From contig CAIQWB010000069.1 in assembly GCA_903875465.1 (NCBI GenBank), forward strand, positions 1 through 52,562: a stretch of 52,562 nucleotides of DNA, written 5' to 3'. The notes beneath the pieces are model-generated. The model searched no databases. It was not told where the DNA came from and saw only the letters and a list, made by a program, of their open reading frames with translations. The DNA comes from an uncultured Verrucomicrobia subdivision 3 bacterium (GTDB lineage: Bacteria; Verrucomicrobiota; Verrucomicrobiia; Limisphaerales; UBA11358). Below, one piece after another: positions 1 to 8,012 of this stretch (positions are counted from its first letter, which is position 1; every line of letters begins with the position of its first letter). Made by a program: the position numbers and the translations under genes.

Positions 1-216
1 ATTAAAACGGCCGGTCTGCATCAATCTCTTGGGCATAAACGCTTTGGAAAATTGGCTTCCCAAGCCACTGCCAAGCAGTTGCCCATTTAAGGATGCGCGC
101 TTCGCGCAGAGGCAGTCTCACCAGACCACTGCGGGTATGCCGGCGATTTTTCAAAAGTGTTTCTGCTCTAACATCTTGACACATCCCAGCCATTTTACTT
201 TCGGAGTTCGGGTTAA
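1..216. repeat. Palindrome-bounded repeat element, long form (left end cut by window)
   Basis: The right end (189-216, ending in TTCGGAGTTCGGGTTAA) and the left end (ATTAAAACGGCC, 1-12) match the two arms of the short copy at 48854-48924. There the arms are inverted repeats of each other. By that comparison the left arm of this copy starts about 17 bases before the window. Relative to the short copy this one carries about 163 extra bases (22-184) with small hairpins, such as TGGCTT-ccc-AAGCCA near 51-66 and TGCGCG-CTT-CGCGCA near 96-111. On the minus strand a 63-codon ORF (193 down to 2) starts in one arm and ends in the other. No transposase is visible. I infer a non-autonomous, MITE-like or REP-like dispersed element; whether the ORF is translated is unknown. 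Confidence 0.7.
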
Positions 217-496
217 AGTGACCGGCCAGCAGTTGGGCGGTGGCACCGCGGTGCATGGCGAGGTCGAGACTCCGGCAGTCGGGGCACCAATTGGCACCGA
301 AGACGACGATGACCGGAATCCGGGCGGCGGCGGCCGCGGTGAGGGCCTGTTTGATTTCGGCGCGGGCGTCGGCTTTTTCGTTGTAGGGATTTTCGCCGGC
401 GGGGGCGGTGAGAGCGGTGAGAGCGGTGGCCAGAAAGGTGAGGGCGCAGGCTGAAAGGATATGCATAAATTTCTTTAGGTTAAGGTTTCGTCCCAT
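2..496 (-). pseudogene. Thioredoxin-like secreted protein, 3' end replaced by repeat element
   Basis: The reading frame from 496 has a basic N-terminus, a hydrophobic signal peptide (ACALTFLATALTALTA) and the start of a thioredoxin fold. It includes a beta strand (IPVIVVFGANW) and the redox motif WCPDC. Homology-like sequence stops at LLAGHF (about position 217), exactly where the repeat element begins. The remaining residues, to the stop at 2, are encoded by the element. The second half of the thioredoxin fold (central strands, cis-Pro loop, last helix) is therefore missing. A second possible start is 466. If intact it would be a periplasmic disulfide or thiol protein. The divergent neighbours with Cys motifs (622-2034) suggest a thiol- or metal-related context, but this is inference. 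It may be a broken gene or a tolerated C-terminal replacement. Confidence 0.6.
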
Positions 497-621
497 ACGG
501 GGAACCGTAATGATTAGCCAGAAAGCAGGCAAGCTCAACCGGTGGGGCCACCGGGTTGGCGCGGGCCATGATCCGGGCAATTTCTGCTTGAGTTTCCTGG
601 CTTTCAAATTAGGTTGCTGCT

Positions 622-1002
622 GTGATTCAACGGATTGGCAACCTGCTCCTGATCGTGGCGCTGCTGGCGACCACCGGCGGGCATTGGGCGGTGCTGCAAT
701 CCGTGGCGTGGACCGCGATGCTGGCGGAGCATTGGCAGGCCGATCCGCTGGCCACTGCGGTGGAAAAGACCTTTGACGGCCAGCATCCGTGCAAACTGTG
801 CCAGGCGATTCAAGCCGCCAAGAAATCCGACAAAAAGACGGAATTTCCCACGGGAGCGCAAAAAATTGAATTTCCCCCGATGCCTGGCCACTTGAAGCTT
901 TACGCCCCGACGGCCTTTCAACTCTTGCCGGTTTCCGACACTTTTGCTGATGCTCCCTTGCTAACGCCGCCGACCCCGCCGCCCCGCTGCCTGCCCGTTT
1001 AA
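622..1002 (+). CDS. Small membrane-anchored or exported protein with HPCKLC motif
   Basis: The protein has 126 residues and starts at a GTG. A hydrophobic segment near the N-terminus (LLLIVALLATTGG) suggests a signal anchor or signal peptide. In the middle it has the motif HPCKLCQAI, a CxxC preceded by His-Pro, followed by a Lys-rich stretch and a Pro-rich C-terminus (PTPPPR). I do not recognise a named family. The CxxC could bind metal or haem-like ligands or act as a thiol pair. It lies 111 bases before a beta-barrel gene that also carries a Cys cluster, and diverges from a thioredoxin-like remnant. A shared role in metal or thiol handling in the envelope is inferred from that grouping only. 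Confidence 0.55.
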   Translation: MIQRIGNLLLIVALLATTGGHWAVLQSVAWTAMLAEHWQADPLATAVEKTFDGQHPCKLCQAIQAAKKSDKKTEFPTGAQKIEFPPMPGHLKLYAPTAFQLLPVSDTFADAPLLTPPTPPPRCLPV

Positions 1003-1113
1003 TTCCCTTCGCTTTGAAATTGGCTGCCCGTTCACTGATGGCCGGGCGTGAATTGTTTCCATTAACCTCGGGTCGCAGTGTGTGCTGCCGGCCTGAACTT
1101 TAGCTTTTAATTT

Positions 1114-2034
1114 ATGAAATTTTTAAATGGTCGGAATTTGATGGTTGGTACGGTTTCGGGTGCGGTATTGCTGCCCAGCATGGGGTGGGCCTGTGCATGT
1201 GGCTGCGGGGTGTTTGACGTGGGCACCAGTGCCATGTTTCCCAATAGCACCGGGGGCATGGCCTATGTGAATTATGATTACCAGGATCAAAATCACAATT
1301 GGAGCGGCACTTCCCAGGCACCGGCGGACAATAATGATGACAAACGGATTCAGACCCACTTGGTCACCACCGGGGTGCAATACTTGTTTAATCGCAGTTG
1401 GGGGGCCAGCCTGGAAATCCCGTATGCCAACCGTAATTTTTCCACAGCGGGGAATACGCCGGTCAATCTCAGTGGCTTGGGCGATATCCGGATCAAGGGC
1501 ATTTACACTGGCTGGTCGGAAGATTTGTCCACGGGAATTACATTTGGGCTGAAGGTGCCGTCGGGGAGTTTTACGGATCTGGCTGACCTGGTGGACCGGG
1601 ATACGCAGATTGGCACGGGCAGCACGGATCTCCTGTTGGGTGGCTATTACCGCCATAACCTCTTGAGTCTGGAACATTGGAGCTGGTTTGGTCAGGCCGA
1701 GCTGGATGTGCCCCTGGCCACGCAGGACGATTACCGGCCCGGCACCGAACTGGATACCGCCGCCGGGGTATATTATCACGGTTGGTCAATTGGCCGGACC
1801 ACCATTACGCCAGTGGCGCAAGCCATCTTCTCGGAGCGTACGAGCGATGGGGGACTGGCTGCGAGTCCGGAAAATTCGGGTTACCAGCGCTTACTGCTGT
1901 CCCCCGGGCTGGAATTTCACCTGCATCCGGTCATTATCTATGCCGATGTGGAACTCCCGGTTTACCAAAATGTGACGGGCAATCAATTGGTGGCGCCGTA
2001 CTTGTTAAAAATCAGCGTCAGCTATCATTTTTAA
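1114..2034 (+). CDS. Outer-membrane beta-barrel protein with N-terminal Cys cluster
   Basis: The protein has 306 residues and starts at ATG 1114. A signal peptide ends near GWA and is followed at once by the Cys-rich sequence CACGCGVFDVG. The rest alternates polar and hydrophobic residues in beta-strand style (for example GASLEIPYANRNF, DIRIKGIYTGW, ITFGLKVPSG). It ends in SVSYHF, and a terminal aromatic residue is the usual outer-membrane insertion signal. It resembles the transporter/porin-like barrels of the phenol-degradation MetA type, but I cannot assign a substrate. The Cys cluster just after the cleavage site and the HPCKLC protein upstream suggest metal-linked function, possibly copper; this is a guess. 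Confidence 0.65.
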   Translation: MKFLNGRNLMVGTVSGAVLLPSMGWACACGCGVFDVGTSAMFPNSTGGMAYVNYDYQDQNHNWSGTSQAPADNNDDKRIQTHLVTTGVQYLFNRSWGASLEIPYANRNFSTAGNTPVNLSGLGDIRIKGIYTGWSEDLSTGITFGLKVPSGSFTDLADLVDRDTQIGTGSTDLLLGGYYRHNLLSLEHWSWFGQAELDVPLATQDDYRPGTELDTAAGVYYHGWSIGRTTITPVAQAIFSERTSDGGLAASPENSGYQRLLLSPGLEFHLHPVIIYADVELPVYQNVTGNQLVAPYLLKISVSYHF

Positions 2035-2136
2035 CAGGGCAAGGCAGGTTGCCGCCGGGCGGGGAAGCCTGCCCGGCGGCACAACCGGTGCATTTCCCGG
2101 CTTTCCACGGGAGAAATTTGGGGTATTTTACCGGTC

Positions 2137-3423
2137 ATGAGTTTATTGGAACAGATGACGCAACTGGCCCGGCAAGGGCGGGCGGCGTCGCGGGCGCTGA
2201 GTCAATTGACGACGGCCCAGAAGAACGTCTGCCTGCTGAAGATGGCGGAGGCGCTGGAAGCGCCGGCGGCAGTGGCGGCGATTCAGGCAGCCAATGCGCT
2301 GGACATGGCGGCCGGGGCGAGCAGCGGGCTGTCGTCGGCGATGCTGGACCGGCTGAAGCTGGATGCCAAACGCATTGGCGGGATGGCGAAGGGGTTGCGC
2401 GAAGTGGCCGCGTTGCCGGACCCGGTGGGCCGGATTCTGGACGAACGGGTGCGTCCCAACGGCTTGCGATTGCGCAAAATTTCCACGCCCATTGGGGTGG
2501 TGGTGATTATTTACGAATCGCGCCCGAACGTGACGGCGGATGCGGCGAGCCTGTGTTTTAAGTCGGGTAATGCCACGATTTTGCGCGGGGGCAAGGAAGC
2601 GTTGAACTCCAACCGCGTGATCGGCGATTTGCTGGTGCAGGTGGTTGAGGCAGAAACGGGGGTCCAGCATGCCATTCAAGTGGTGCCGACCACTGATCGC
2701 GAAGCCATCCCGGTTCTGCTTTCCCTGACCCAATACATTGACCTCTGCATGCCGCGCGGGGGGGAAAGCCTCATCCGCGCCGTGGCGGAATGCAGCAAAG
2801 TGCCGGTGATCAAACATTACAAGGGCGTGTGCCATGTCTTTGTGGATGCGGCCGCCGATCTGGCCATGGCGGAGGCCATTGCGGTGAATGCCAAAATCCA
2901 GCGTCCCGGGGTGTGCAACGCCATGGAAACCCTGCTGGTGCACCGGGCCGTGGCCGACACCTTCCTGCCCCAACTGGCGGGGCAATTCACCGCGAAGCAA
3001 GTGCAGTTGCGGGCCGATGCGGCGAGTCTGGCGATCTTGCACGCGCGCCTGGCGCCGAACACCCTGCCGTTGAAAGCGGTTACGGAGCAGGACTATTTTA
3101 CGGAATACAACGATTACATTTTGAATGTGCGGGTAGTGGACGATCTGCCGGCGGCCATTGACCACATCAATCATTACGGTTCGGGCCACTCGGATAGCAT
3201 TGTGACGGCGGACGAGGCGAAGGCGCAACAGTTCATGGCCGCCGTGGACTCCGCGACCGTGTATTGGAATGCCTCCACCCGGTTCACCGACGGTGGCGAA
3301 TTCGGCATGGGTGCCGAAATCGGCATCAGCACCGATAAAATCGGTGCGCGCGGCCCGATGGGGTTGGAGGAGTTGACCACTTATAAATGGCAGGGGTTTG
3401 GCACTGGGCAGGTGCGGGGGTGA
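2137..3423 (+). CDS. proA: Glutamate-5-semialdehyde dehydrogenase (gamma-glutamyl phosphate reductase)
   Basis: This cytosolic enzyme catalyses the NADPH-dependent reduction of gamma-glutamyl phosphate to glutamate-5-semialdehyde, the second step of proline synthesis. The 428-residue length is normal for ProA. Family signatures are clear: PIGVVVIIYESRPNVTADAA, CFKSGNATILRGGKEA, MPRGGESLIRAV, and the catalytic cysteine within RPGVCNAMETLL (Cys260). The C-terminus has the usual GPMGLEELTTYKW. The start at 2137 gives the typical N-terminus. proB is not adjacent. The next gene is an unrelated toxin-antitoxin pair, so proA appears to be transcribed alone. Confidence 0.96.
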   Translation: MSLLEQMTQLARQGRAASRALSQLTTAQKNVCLLKMAEALEAPAAVAAIQAANALDMAAGASSGLSSAMLDRLKLDAKRIGGMAKGLREVAALPDPVGRILDERVRPNGLRLRKISTPIGVVVIIYESRPNVTADAASLCFKSGNATILRGGKEALNSNRVIGDLLVQVVEAETGVQHAIQVVPTTDREAIPVLLSLTQYIDLCMPRGGESLIRAVAECSKVPVIKHYKGVCHVFVDAAADLAMAEAIAVNAKIQRPGVCNAMETLLVHRAVADTFLPQLAGQFTAKQVQLRADAASLAILHARLAPNTLPLKAVTEQDYFTEYNDYILNVRVVDDLPAAIDHINHYGSGHSDSIVTADEAKAQQFMAAVDSATVYWNASTRFTDGGEFGMGAEIGISTDKIGARGPMGLEELTTYKWQGFGTGQVRG

Positions 3424-3502
3424 CCCAACGTTTTGATACGGCCCTAATGGCCAGCCCAAAACACAACTTGCCAGTCCCAGGTTGGCGCGTTAGGTTCAAT
3501 TA

Positions 3503-3688
3503 ATGAGTGCGGTTGAGATTTTTGCGGAATTGCCCCGACTGACGGACGACGAGCGGTCGGCCGGGCGCCGCCGTTTGCTGGAACTGGAGGAGCAAAAAGA
3601 CCGGCAATTTCTGCATGCATCGGCCGCAACTATGTTTCTAGAGATGGACCAAAAGGAAACCGAAAATGGCAGCCGCCAAACCCGGTGA
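3503..3688 (+). CDS. Antitoxin of a MazF/PemK-type toxin-antitoxin pair
   Basis: This is a 61-residue, highly charged helical protein (LPRLTDDERSAGRRRLLELE). Its opening, with VEIFAELPRL followed by an acidic/basic helix, is typical of small antitoxins paired with MazF-like toxins in this phylum. Its 3' end overlaps the toxin gene by 23 bases in another frame, a usual sign of translational coupling in such pairs. No DNA-binding domain is obvious, so autoregulation cannot be read from sequence. The assignment rests mainly on the partner and the overlap. Confidence 0.65.
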   Translation: MSAVEIFAELPRLTDDERSAGRRRLLELEEQKDRQFLHASAATMFLEMDQKETENGSRQTR

Positions 3689-3983
3689 AGTTTGGATGGA
3701 AAATCTGGGCAGGGCGGCGAAAATGCGCTCTTGCCTCATGATCACCCCACCACCACACAGCAAGGACTTGGATGTTTTCACCCTGGTTTCCCATACGACG
3801 GCAGTTCGGGGAAATCGCTGGGGAATTTTCATGGCCAAACCGTTGCTCGACCGGGAGAGGGTGTTTGATGTTCAGCGCCTGGCGACGGTTGCCAGCGTCA
3901 AGCTGGAGCGCCAGTTGGGTTCGCTTAACACTACTGAAATGGATTTAATTCTCGAGCGGTTGGCGGAACCTTTTGGCATATAA
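3666..3983 (+). CDS. MazF/PemK-like endoribonuclease toxin
   Basis: The protein has 105 residues, the normal size for MazF/PemK toxins, which cleave mRNA at short sequence motifs. It shows the family pattern of an SH3-like barrel: KPGEVWMENLG at the N-terminus, then an Arg-containing strand (KMRSCLMITPP), FTLVSHTTAVRGNRWGI, and VFDVQRLATVASVKLERQLG with the conserved short C-terminal helix. It overlaps the antitoxin by 23 bases. The pair sits between proA and an unrelated gene, consistent with a small mobile stabilisation module. Confidence 0.8.
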   Translation: MAAAKPGEVWMENLGRAAKMRSCLMITPPPHSKDLDVFTLVSHTTAVRGNRWGIFMAKPLLDRERVFDVQRLATVASVKLERQLGSLNTTEMDLILERLAEPFGI

Positions 3984-3989
3984 TTATCG

Positions 3990-5312
3990 ATGTCACCCAA
4001 AGACTCATCCCAGTTCGTCCGCAACGCCATGCCGGCCGGAGGATTGTTTGCCGGCGAGGATTGGCGGGTCAGTCCGCAGCCTTTGGCGCTCGGCCCAACG
4101 CTGGCTCAAGAAATCGAGGACCTTGGGCGGGTGCTGCTGCAGTTTTATCGCGCAGTCAATTTGCTGTATCGTAAAAGTGCGGAGGGCAAGCAGCCGGAAT
4201 GGGTGGCCCGCTGGCTGGACTTGGGCAAGCCGCCGGAATTGATTGCGCGGCAACGCGCGGCCGCGTTTAAAAATGATTTGCCGCGGGTGATCCGGCCGGA
4301 TTTGCTGCTCACGGAAACCGGCCTGGCGGTGACGGAGCTCGACAGTGTGCCCGGGGGCATCGGGCTCACGGCGTGGTTGAATCAAACTTACGCCGCCATT
4401 CCCCGCGAGACCGCCGGCCCCGGGGTGCTCGGCGGGGCGGAGGGGATGCTCACAGGTTTTGCCAGTATTTTTGGCGCGGCCAAAACCGTTCATATTGTTG
4501 TCTCCGAGGAGGCGGCCACTTACCGTCCAGAGATGGCGTGGGTAGCGGCGCAATTGGGGGCAGACCGGTTCAAGGTGCAGGACGGTGCGTTCACGGATTT
4601 TCAAGACGGCGATGCCGTCTACCGTTTCTTTGAATTGTTTGACCTGCCGAACGTGCCCAATGCCGGCGGCATTTTTGATCGGGCGGCGGAAAAGCGGGTT
4701 CGCGTGACACCCCCGCCCAAGCCGGTGTTTGAGGAGAAGATGCTCTTTGCCCTGTTGTGGAACCGCAACCTCCAGGAATTTTGGCGGCAGGAACTCGGCG
4801 AGGGTTTTCTCAAGCAACTTAAAAAAATTGTGCCTTACACCTGGCTGGTGGACCCGGCACCGCTCCCGCCGCACGCGGCGATTCCCGAGTTGAACCTCAC
4901 GGACTGGCGGCAGTTGAAAACTCTATCGCAGAAAGAGCGGGAGCTGATCTTGAAAGTTTCCGGGTTTTCGGAAACCGCCTGGGGCGCGCGCGGGGTGTTT
5001 CTTGGCAGCGATTTATCGCAGGCCGACTGGAGCGCGGCAGTGGATGCCGCATTGCGTGATTTTCCGACTTCGCCCAGCGTGCTGCAACGCTTTCACAAGC
5101 CGGCCCTGGTCGAGGCCAGCTGGTTTGATTTTGCGGCCAATGCCGTGGTGCCGATGAAAGGCCGCGTGCGGTTGTGCCCTTATTATTTTGTGGCCGGTGA
5201 GGGTGACGCGGCCCGCCCGCAACTGGGCGGGGTGCTGGCGACCATCGTTCCGGCCGACAAAAAGATCGTGCACGGCATGACCGACGCCATTCTGGCCCCG
5301 TGCAGCGCGTGA
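3990..5312 (+). CDS. ATP-grasp-like ligase family protein of unknown substrate
   Basis: The protein has 440 residues, with no signal peptide, so it is probably cytoplasmic. The pattern resembles circularly permuted ATP-grasp enzymes of the glutathionylspermidine-synthetase type: LAVTELDSVPGGIGLTAW, then ELILKVSGFSETAWGARGV (a likely nucleotide-binding lysine strand with a Gly-rich loop), VLQRFHKPALVEASW, and a C-terminal RVRLCPYYFV followed by QLGGVLATIV. This resembles the Mg2+/ATP site order of the superfamily, but I see no residue set that fixes a substrate. It starts only 7 bases after the toxin gene. A peptide-bond ligase role is inference, and a structure-based search would be needed to confirm the fold. 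Confidence 0.5.
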   Translation: MSPKDSSQFVRNAMPAGGLFAGEDWRVSPQPLALGPTLAQEIEDLGRVLLQFYRAVNLLYRKSAEGKQPEWVARWLDLGKPPELIARQRAAAFKNDLPRVIRPDLLLTETGLAVTELDSVPGGIGLTAWLNQTYAAIPRETAGPGVLGGAEGMLTGFASIFGAAKTVHIVVSEEAATYRPEMAWVAAQLGADRFKVQDGAFTDFQDGDAVYRFFELFDLPNVPNAGGIFDRAAEKRVRVTPPPKPVFEEKMLFALLWNRNLQEFWRQELGEGFLKQLKKIVPYTWLVDPAPLPPHAAIPELNLTDWRQLKTLSQKERELILKVSGFSETAWGARGVFLGSDLSQADWSAAVDAALRDFPTSPSVLQRFHKPALVEASWFDFAANAVVPMKGRVRLCPYYFVAGEGDAARPQLGGVLATIVPADKKIVHGMTDAILAPCSA

Positions 5313-5375
5313 TGAGCGCTCCCCGTGGTGCCAATTAAGATTGACATGCACGGCCATTCATGGAGCCATTAGCGG

Positions 5376-6515
5376 ATGCAATTTACCCGGGATTATATGG
5401 TCCGCTTTTTTGCACTCCGGCGTGGCCGGAAGGGCGGGCAGTTGCTCCTGCTCGCCGCCGGTTTATGGCTGGGTGGCCCGGCCCTGGCCCTGGATCATAC
5501 CATCGCGCCGTTTAAAATATTTCAGTTTCCACCGGACAAAATTCCCACGATTGATGGCCAGACCAACGATTGGAATATCGTGCCGGAAAGTTATGTGATC
5601 GGCACCGACCAACTGATTGATGACAGTGGCAAGCATCCGCATCCGGATCCGGCGGGTTTAAATGTCCGGGTGCGGGTGGGTTGGGTAAAAGGTTTGAACC
5701 GGCTGTATTTCCTCTACGAGGCGGACGATAATTACTGGGATTTTTCCGAACCGGGCCTGCACAATGACACCTTCGAAGTGGTGGTGGATGGCGACCTTTC
5801 CGGCGGTCCGTTGATTGCAAAATTTTTACCTGCCCGGGCGTTAGTGGGTGAATGGGAGACCTACCTGACCCTCCAAGGCACACATGCCCAGAATTACCAC
5901 ATTTTCACCCCGGCGGAGGGCAAGGATTGGTGCATGGTCTGGGGCCCGGCGCAATGGCTCAAGGAACTGCCTTACGCCAATGCGGCTTGTTCCTACCATT
6001 TCCGGCCCGGCCAGCCGGGGCACCTCGTGTTGGAATTTTGGATCACGCCCTTTGACTATGCCGGGGCGGAAGGTCCCCAGCGTGCGGTGGAATCCGTGCT
6101 CCAGGAAAACAAGCTCATTGGTCTCTCGTGGGCGGTCATTGACTATGACGACGTTCATTCTGGCGACACCAACAACGGTTTCTGGAACCTGGCCAGCCAT
6201 CACACCATGTACGGGAATGCCGACCAACTGGTGGCCTTCCAACTCATGCCCTTGGAACTGTCGCTCCGCAAAACCCTGGACGCCCAATGGTCCTTCCAGG
6301 TTTTGGACATGGACCGCCGGTTGGTGGCCTTCAAAGATTTGTCGGTGGGCACCGTTAACTCCTGGCAATGGGATTTCGGGGATGGCACGACTTCGACGGA
6401 GCAAAATCCCATTCATGCCTATCACGATCCGGGGCATTATGTGGTTGTCCTCTGGGTGGCGGGGCCGGCGGGCAAGTCGCGCCGGGCCAAGGTTTGGGAT
6501 GTGGTTTTAAAATAA
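5376..6515 (+). CDS. Secreted CBM9-like protein with C-terminal PKD domain
   Basis: The protein has 379 residues. A long basic N-region is followed by a hydrophobic signal segment ending near PALALD. Residues about 45-300 resemble the carbohydrate-binding family 9-like sandwich found in exported proteins (TIDGQTNDWNIVPESYV, then LYFLYEADDNYWDF and NDTFEVVVDGDLSGG). Residues about 315-379 are a PKD domain with the hallmark WQWDFGDGTTSTEQNPIHAY. No catalytic motif is visible. It lies 9 bases before a GH28 gene, so the two are probably co-transcribed. It may bind plant cell-wall polysaccharide for the hydrolase. Calling the first part CBM9-like is moderately sure; the PKD call is strong. Confidence 0.7.
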   Translation: MQFTRDYMVRFFALRRGRKGGQLLLLAAGLWLGGPALALDHTIAPFKIFQFPPDKIPTIDGQTNDWNIVPESYVIGTDQLIDDSGKHPHPDPAGLNVRVRVGWVKGLNRLYFLYEADDNYWDFSEPGLHNDTFEVVVDGDLSGGPLIAKFLPARALVGEWETYLTLQGTHAQNYHIFTPAEGKDWCMVWGPAQWLKELPYANAACSYHFRPGQPGHLVLEFWITPFDYAGAEGPQRAVESVLQENKLIGLSWAVIDYDDVHSGDTNNGFWNLASHHTMYGNADQLVAFQLMPLELSLRKTLDAQWSFQVLDMDRRLVAFKDLSVGTVNSWQWDFGDGTTSTEQNPIHAYHDPGHYVVVLWVAGPAGKSRRAKVWDVVLK

Positions 6516-6524
6516 TTGAACAAC

Positions 6525-7907
6525 ATGAAGTTACCTCATTGGCGGTTGATGCCACGCTGGCTGCTCGTCCTGGCCCTGATGGCCGGGTTGTCCGGTCTGC
6601 GGGCAGCCGAGACTTTCAATCCGTTTAGCTATGGCGCCACCGGCAACGGTGTGACCCTGGACACGGTGGCAGTGCAAAAAACCATTGATGCCGCAGCCCG
6701 GGCCGGGGGCCGGGCCCAGGTGGACATTCCGCCGGGCTTTAGTTTTTTGGTGGGCACCCTGGTGTTGCGCGGGGGCATCGATTTTCATCTGGAGGGCCAG
6801 CTCGTGCTCAGCACCAACCAGGCTGATTACTCGGGCGACGCCGTAATCACCGCTTCGAATGCGGTGAATTTGCAAATCAGCGGGACGGGCAGCATTGTGG
6901 GCCGGTCATTGTCCTGGATGACGGGCTACGACCGGGCAGGGGAATGGTGGCTGTTCGCGCCCTGGCGGCCCAAAATGTTCATGCTCACTGGTTGCACGAA
7001 TCTCACCGTGCGCGACCTCACGTTTGGCGACTCTCCCTACTGGGGACTGCACATGCTCGGCTGCCACAACGTGCTGGTGGATCATGTCACCGTCCGCAAC
7101 CGCCTCGATGTTCCCAACTGCGATGGCATTGACCCGGATCATTGCCAGCAGGTGGAAATTCGCAATTGCGACGTGCTTTCCGGCGATGATGCCATCGTGG
7201 TGAAGAACACACGGCAGACTAATGACTATGGGCCGAGTGCGTTTGTGTATGTGCATGACTGCACCTTGCAAACCCAGGATGCCGGCGTGAAAGTGGGCAC
7301 CGAGACGGTGAGCGATATTCACGACATTCTCTTTGAACGTTGCCGGGTGCTCAGTGCCAGTCGCGGCATTTGCATCCAACTGCGGGATGAAGGCAGCATT
7401 TCGAATGTGGTATTTCGGGACATCCAGTTTCTTTCCCGGTTTTATGCTGATCCCTGGTGGGGCCGGGGTGAGGGGATTTCCCTAACCGCCATTCCGCGCA
7501 CGCCCGCCACGAAGCTGGGAAGCATGCAGCACATCATCATCACCAATGTCACCGGCCGGGCGGAAAACAGCCTGCGCATCAATGGCACGCCGGACAGCCA
7601 CATCCGCGACGTGCGGCTGGACAATGTCAACGTCACGCTGGATCGCTGGACCAAATATCCCGGTGGCCGTTATGACAACCGCCCCACCAAAGTGCTGGAG
7701 CCCATAGAACTCCACAACACGCCAGGTTTCAATCTGCGGTATGCCGATGGCGTGGTGTTCAAGAACTGCACCCTGCGCTGGGGCAAGAATATCCCGGATT
7801 ACTTCACCAGCGCCGTGGAAACCGACCATGTGACCGGGCTGGAATTATGGGGCTTTAAAGGCGTGTCCGCGCACCCGGAGAAGTTTCCGGACTTCCTGAA
7901 TCGGTGA
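6525..7907 (+). CDS. GH28-family polygalacturonase-like glycoside hydrolase, secreted
   Basis: This is an exported right-handed beta-helix enzyme of about 460 residues. An upstream TTG (6516) is possible, but the ATG at 6525 gives a clean signal peptide (LLVLALMAGLSGLRA). GH28 signatures are present: FNPFSYGATGNGVTLDT at the N-terminus, then NCDGIDPDHC (Asp200) and SGDDAIVVK (Asp221, Asp222), which are the three catalytic aspartates of inverting GH28 enzymes. These are followed by the beta-helix turns CTLQTQDAGVKVGTET. The usual GHG motif is not obvious, so substrate may differ from plain polygalacturonan (for example rhamnogalacturonan or xylogalacturonan). It follows the CBM9-like/PKD gene closely, suggesting a two-gene pectin-related operon. 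Confidence 0.85.
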   Translation: MKLPHWRLMPRWLLVLALMAGLSGLRAAETFNPFSYGATGNGVTLDTVAVQKTIDAAARAGGRAQVDIPPGFSFLVGTLVLRGGIDFHLEGQLVLSTNQADYSGDAVITASNAVNLQISGTGSIVGRSLSWMTGYDRAGEWWLFAPWRPKMFMLTGCTNLTVRDLTFGDSPYWGLHMLGCHNVLVDHVTVRNRLDVPNCDGIDPDHCQQVEIRNCDVLSGDDAIVVKNTRQTNDYGPSAFVYVHDCTLQTQDAGVKVGTETVSDIHDILFERCRVLSASRGICIQLRDEGSISNVVFRDIQFLSRFYADPWWGRGEGISLTAIPRTPATKLGSMQHIIITNVTGRAENSLRINGTPDSHIRDVRLDNVNVTLDRWTKYPGGRYDNRPTKVLEPIELHNTPGFNLRYADGVVFKNCTLRWGKNIPDYFTSAVETDHVTGLELWGFKGVSAHPEKFPDFLNR

Positions 7908-8012
7908 GTTTTTGCGGTTAATGTGTTCAACCATCAGAGCAGGAAATCCATGGTTGAAAACCAAGCTGACACGCCTTTCGAGATTGGGCACCAAGCACGC
8001 CCCAATTACCGG

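Noticed and set aside
2470-2477. Single TTGCGCAA inside proA
   Set aside because: No partner 20 bases away and within coding sequence; also seen singly at 31732 and 32652.
2143-3459. 438-codon minus-strand ORF opposite proA
   Set aside because: It is His/Arg/Gln-rich shadow sequence typical of the reverse strand of a GC-rich gene.
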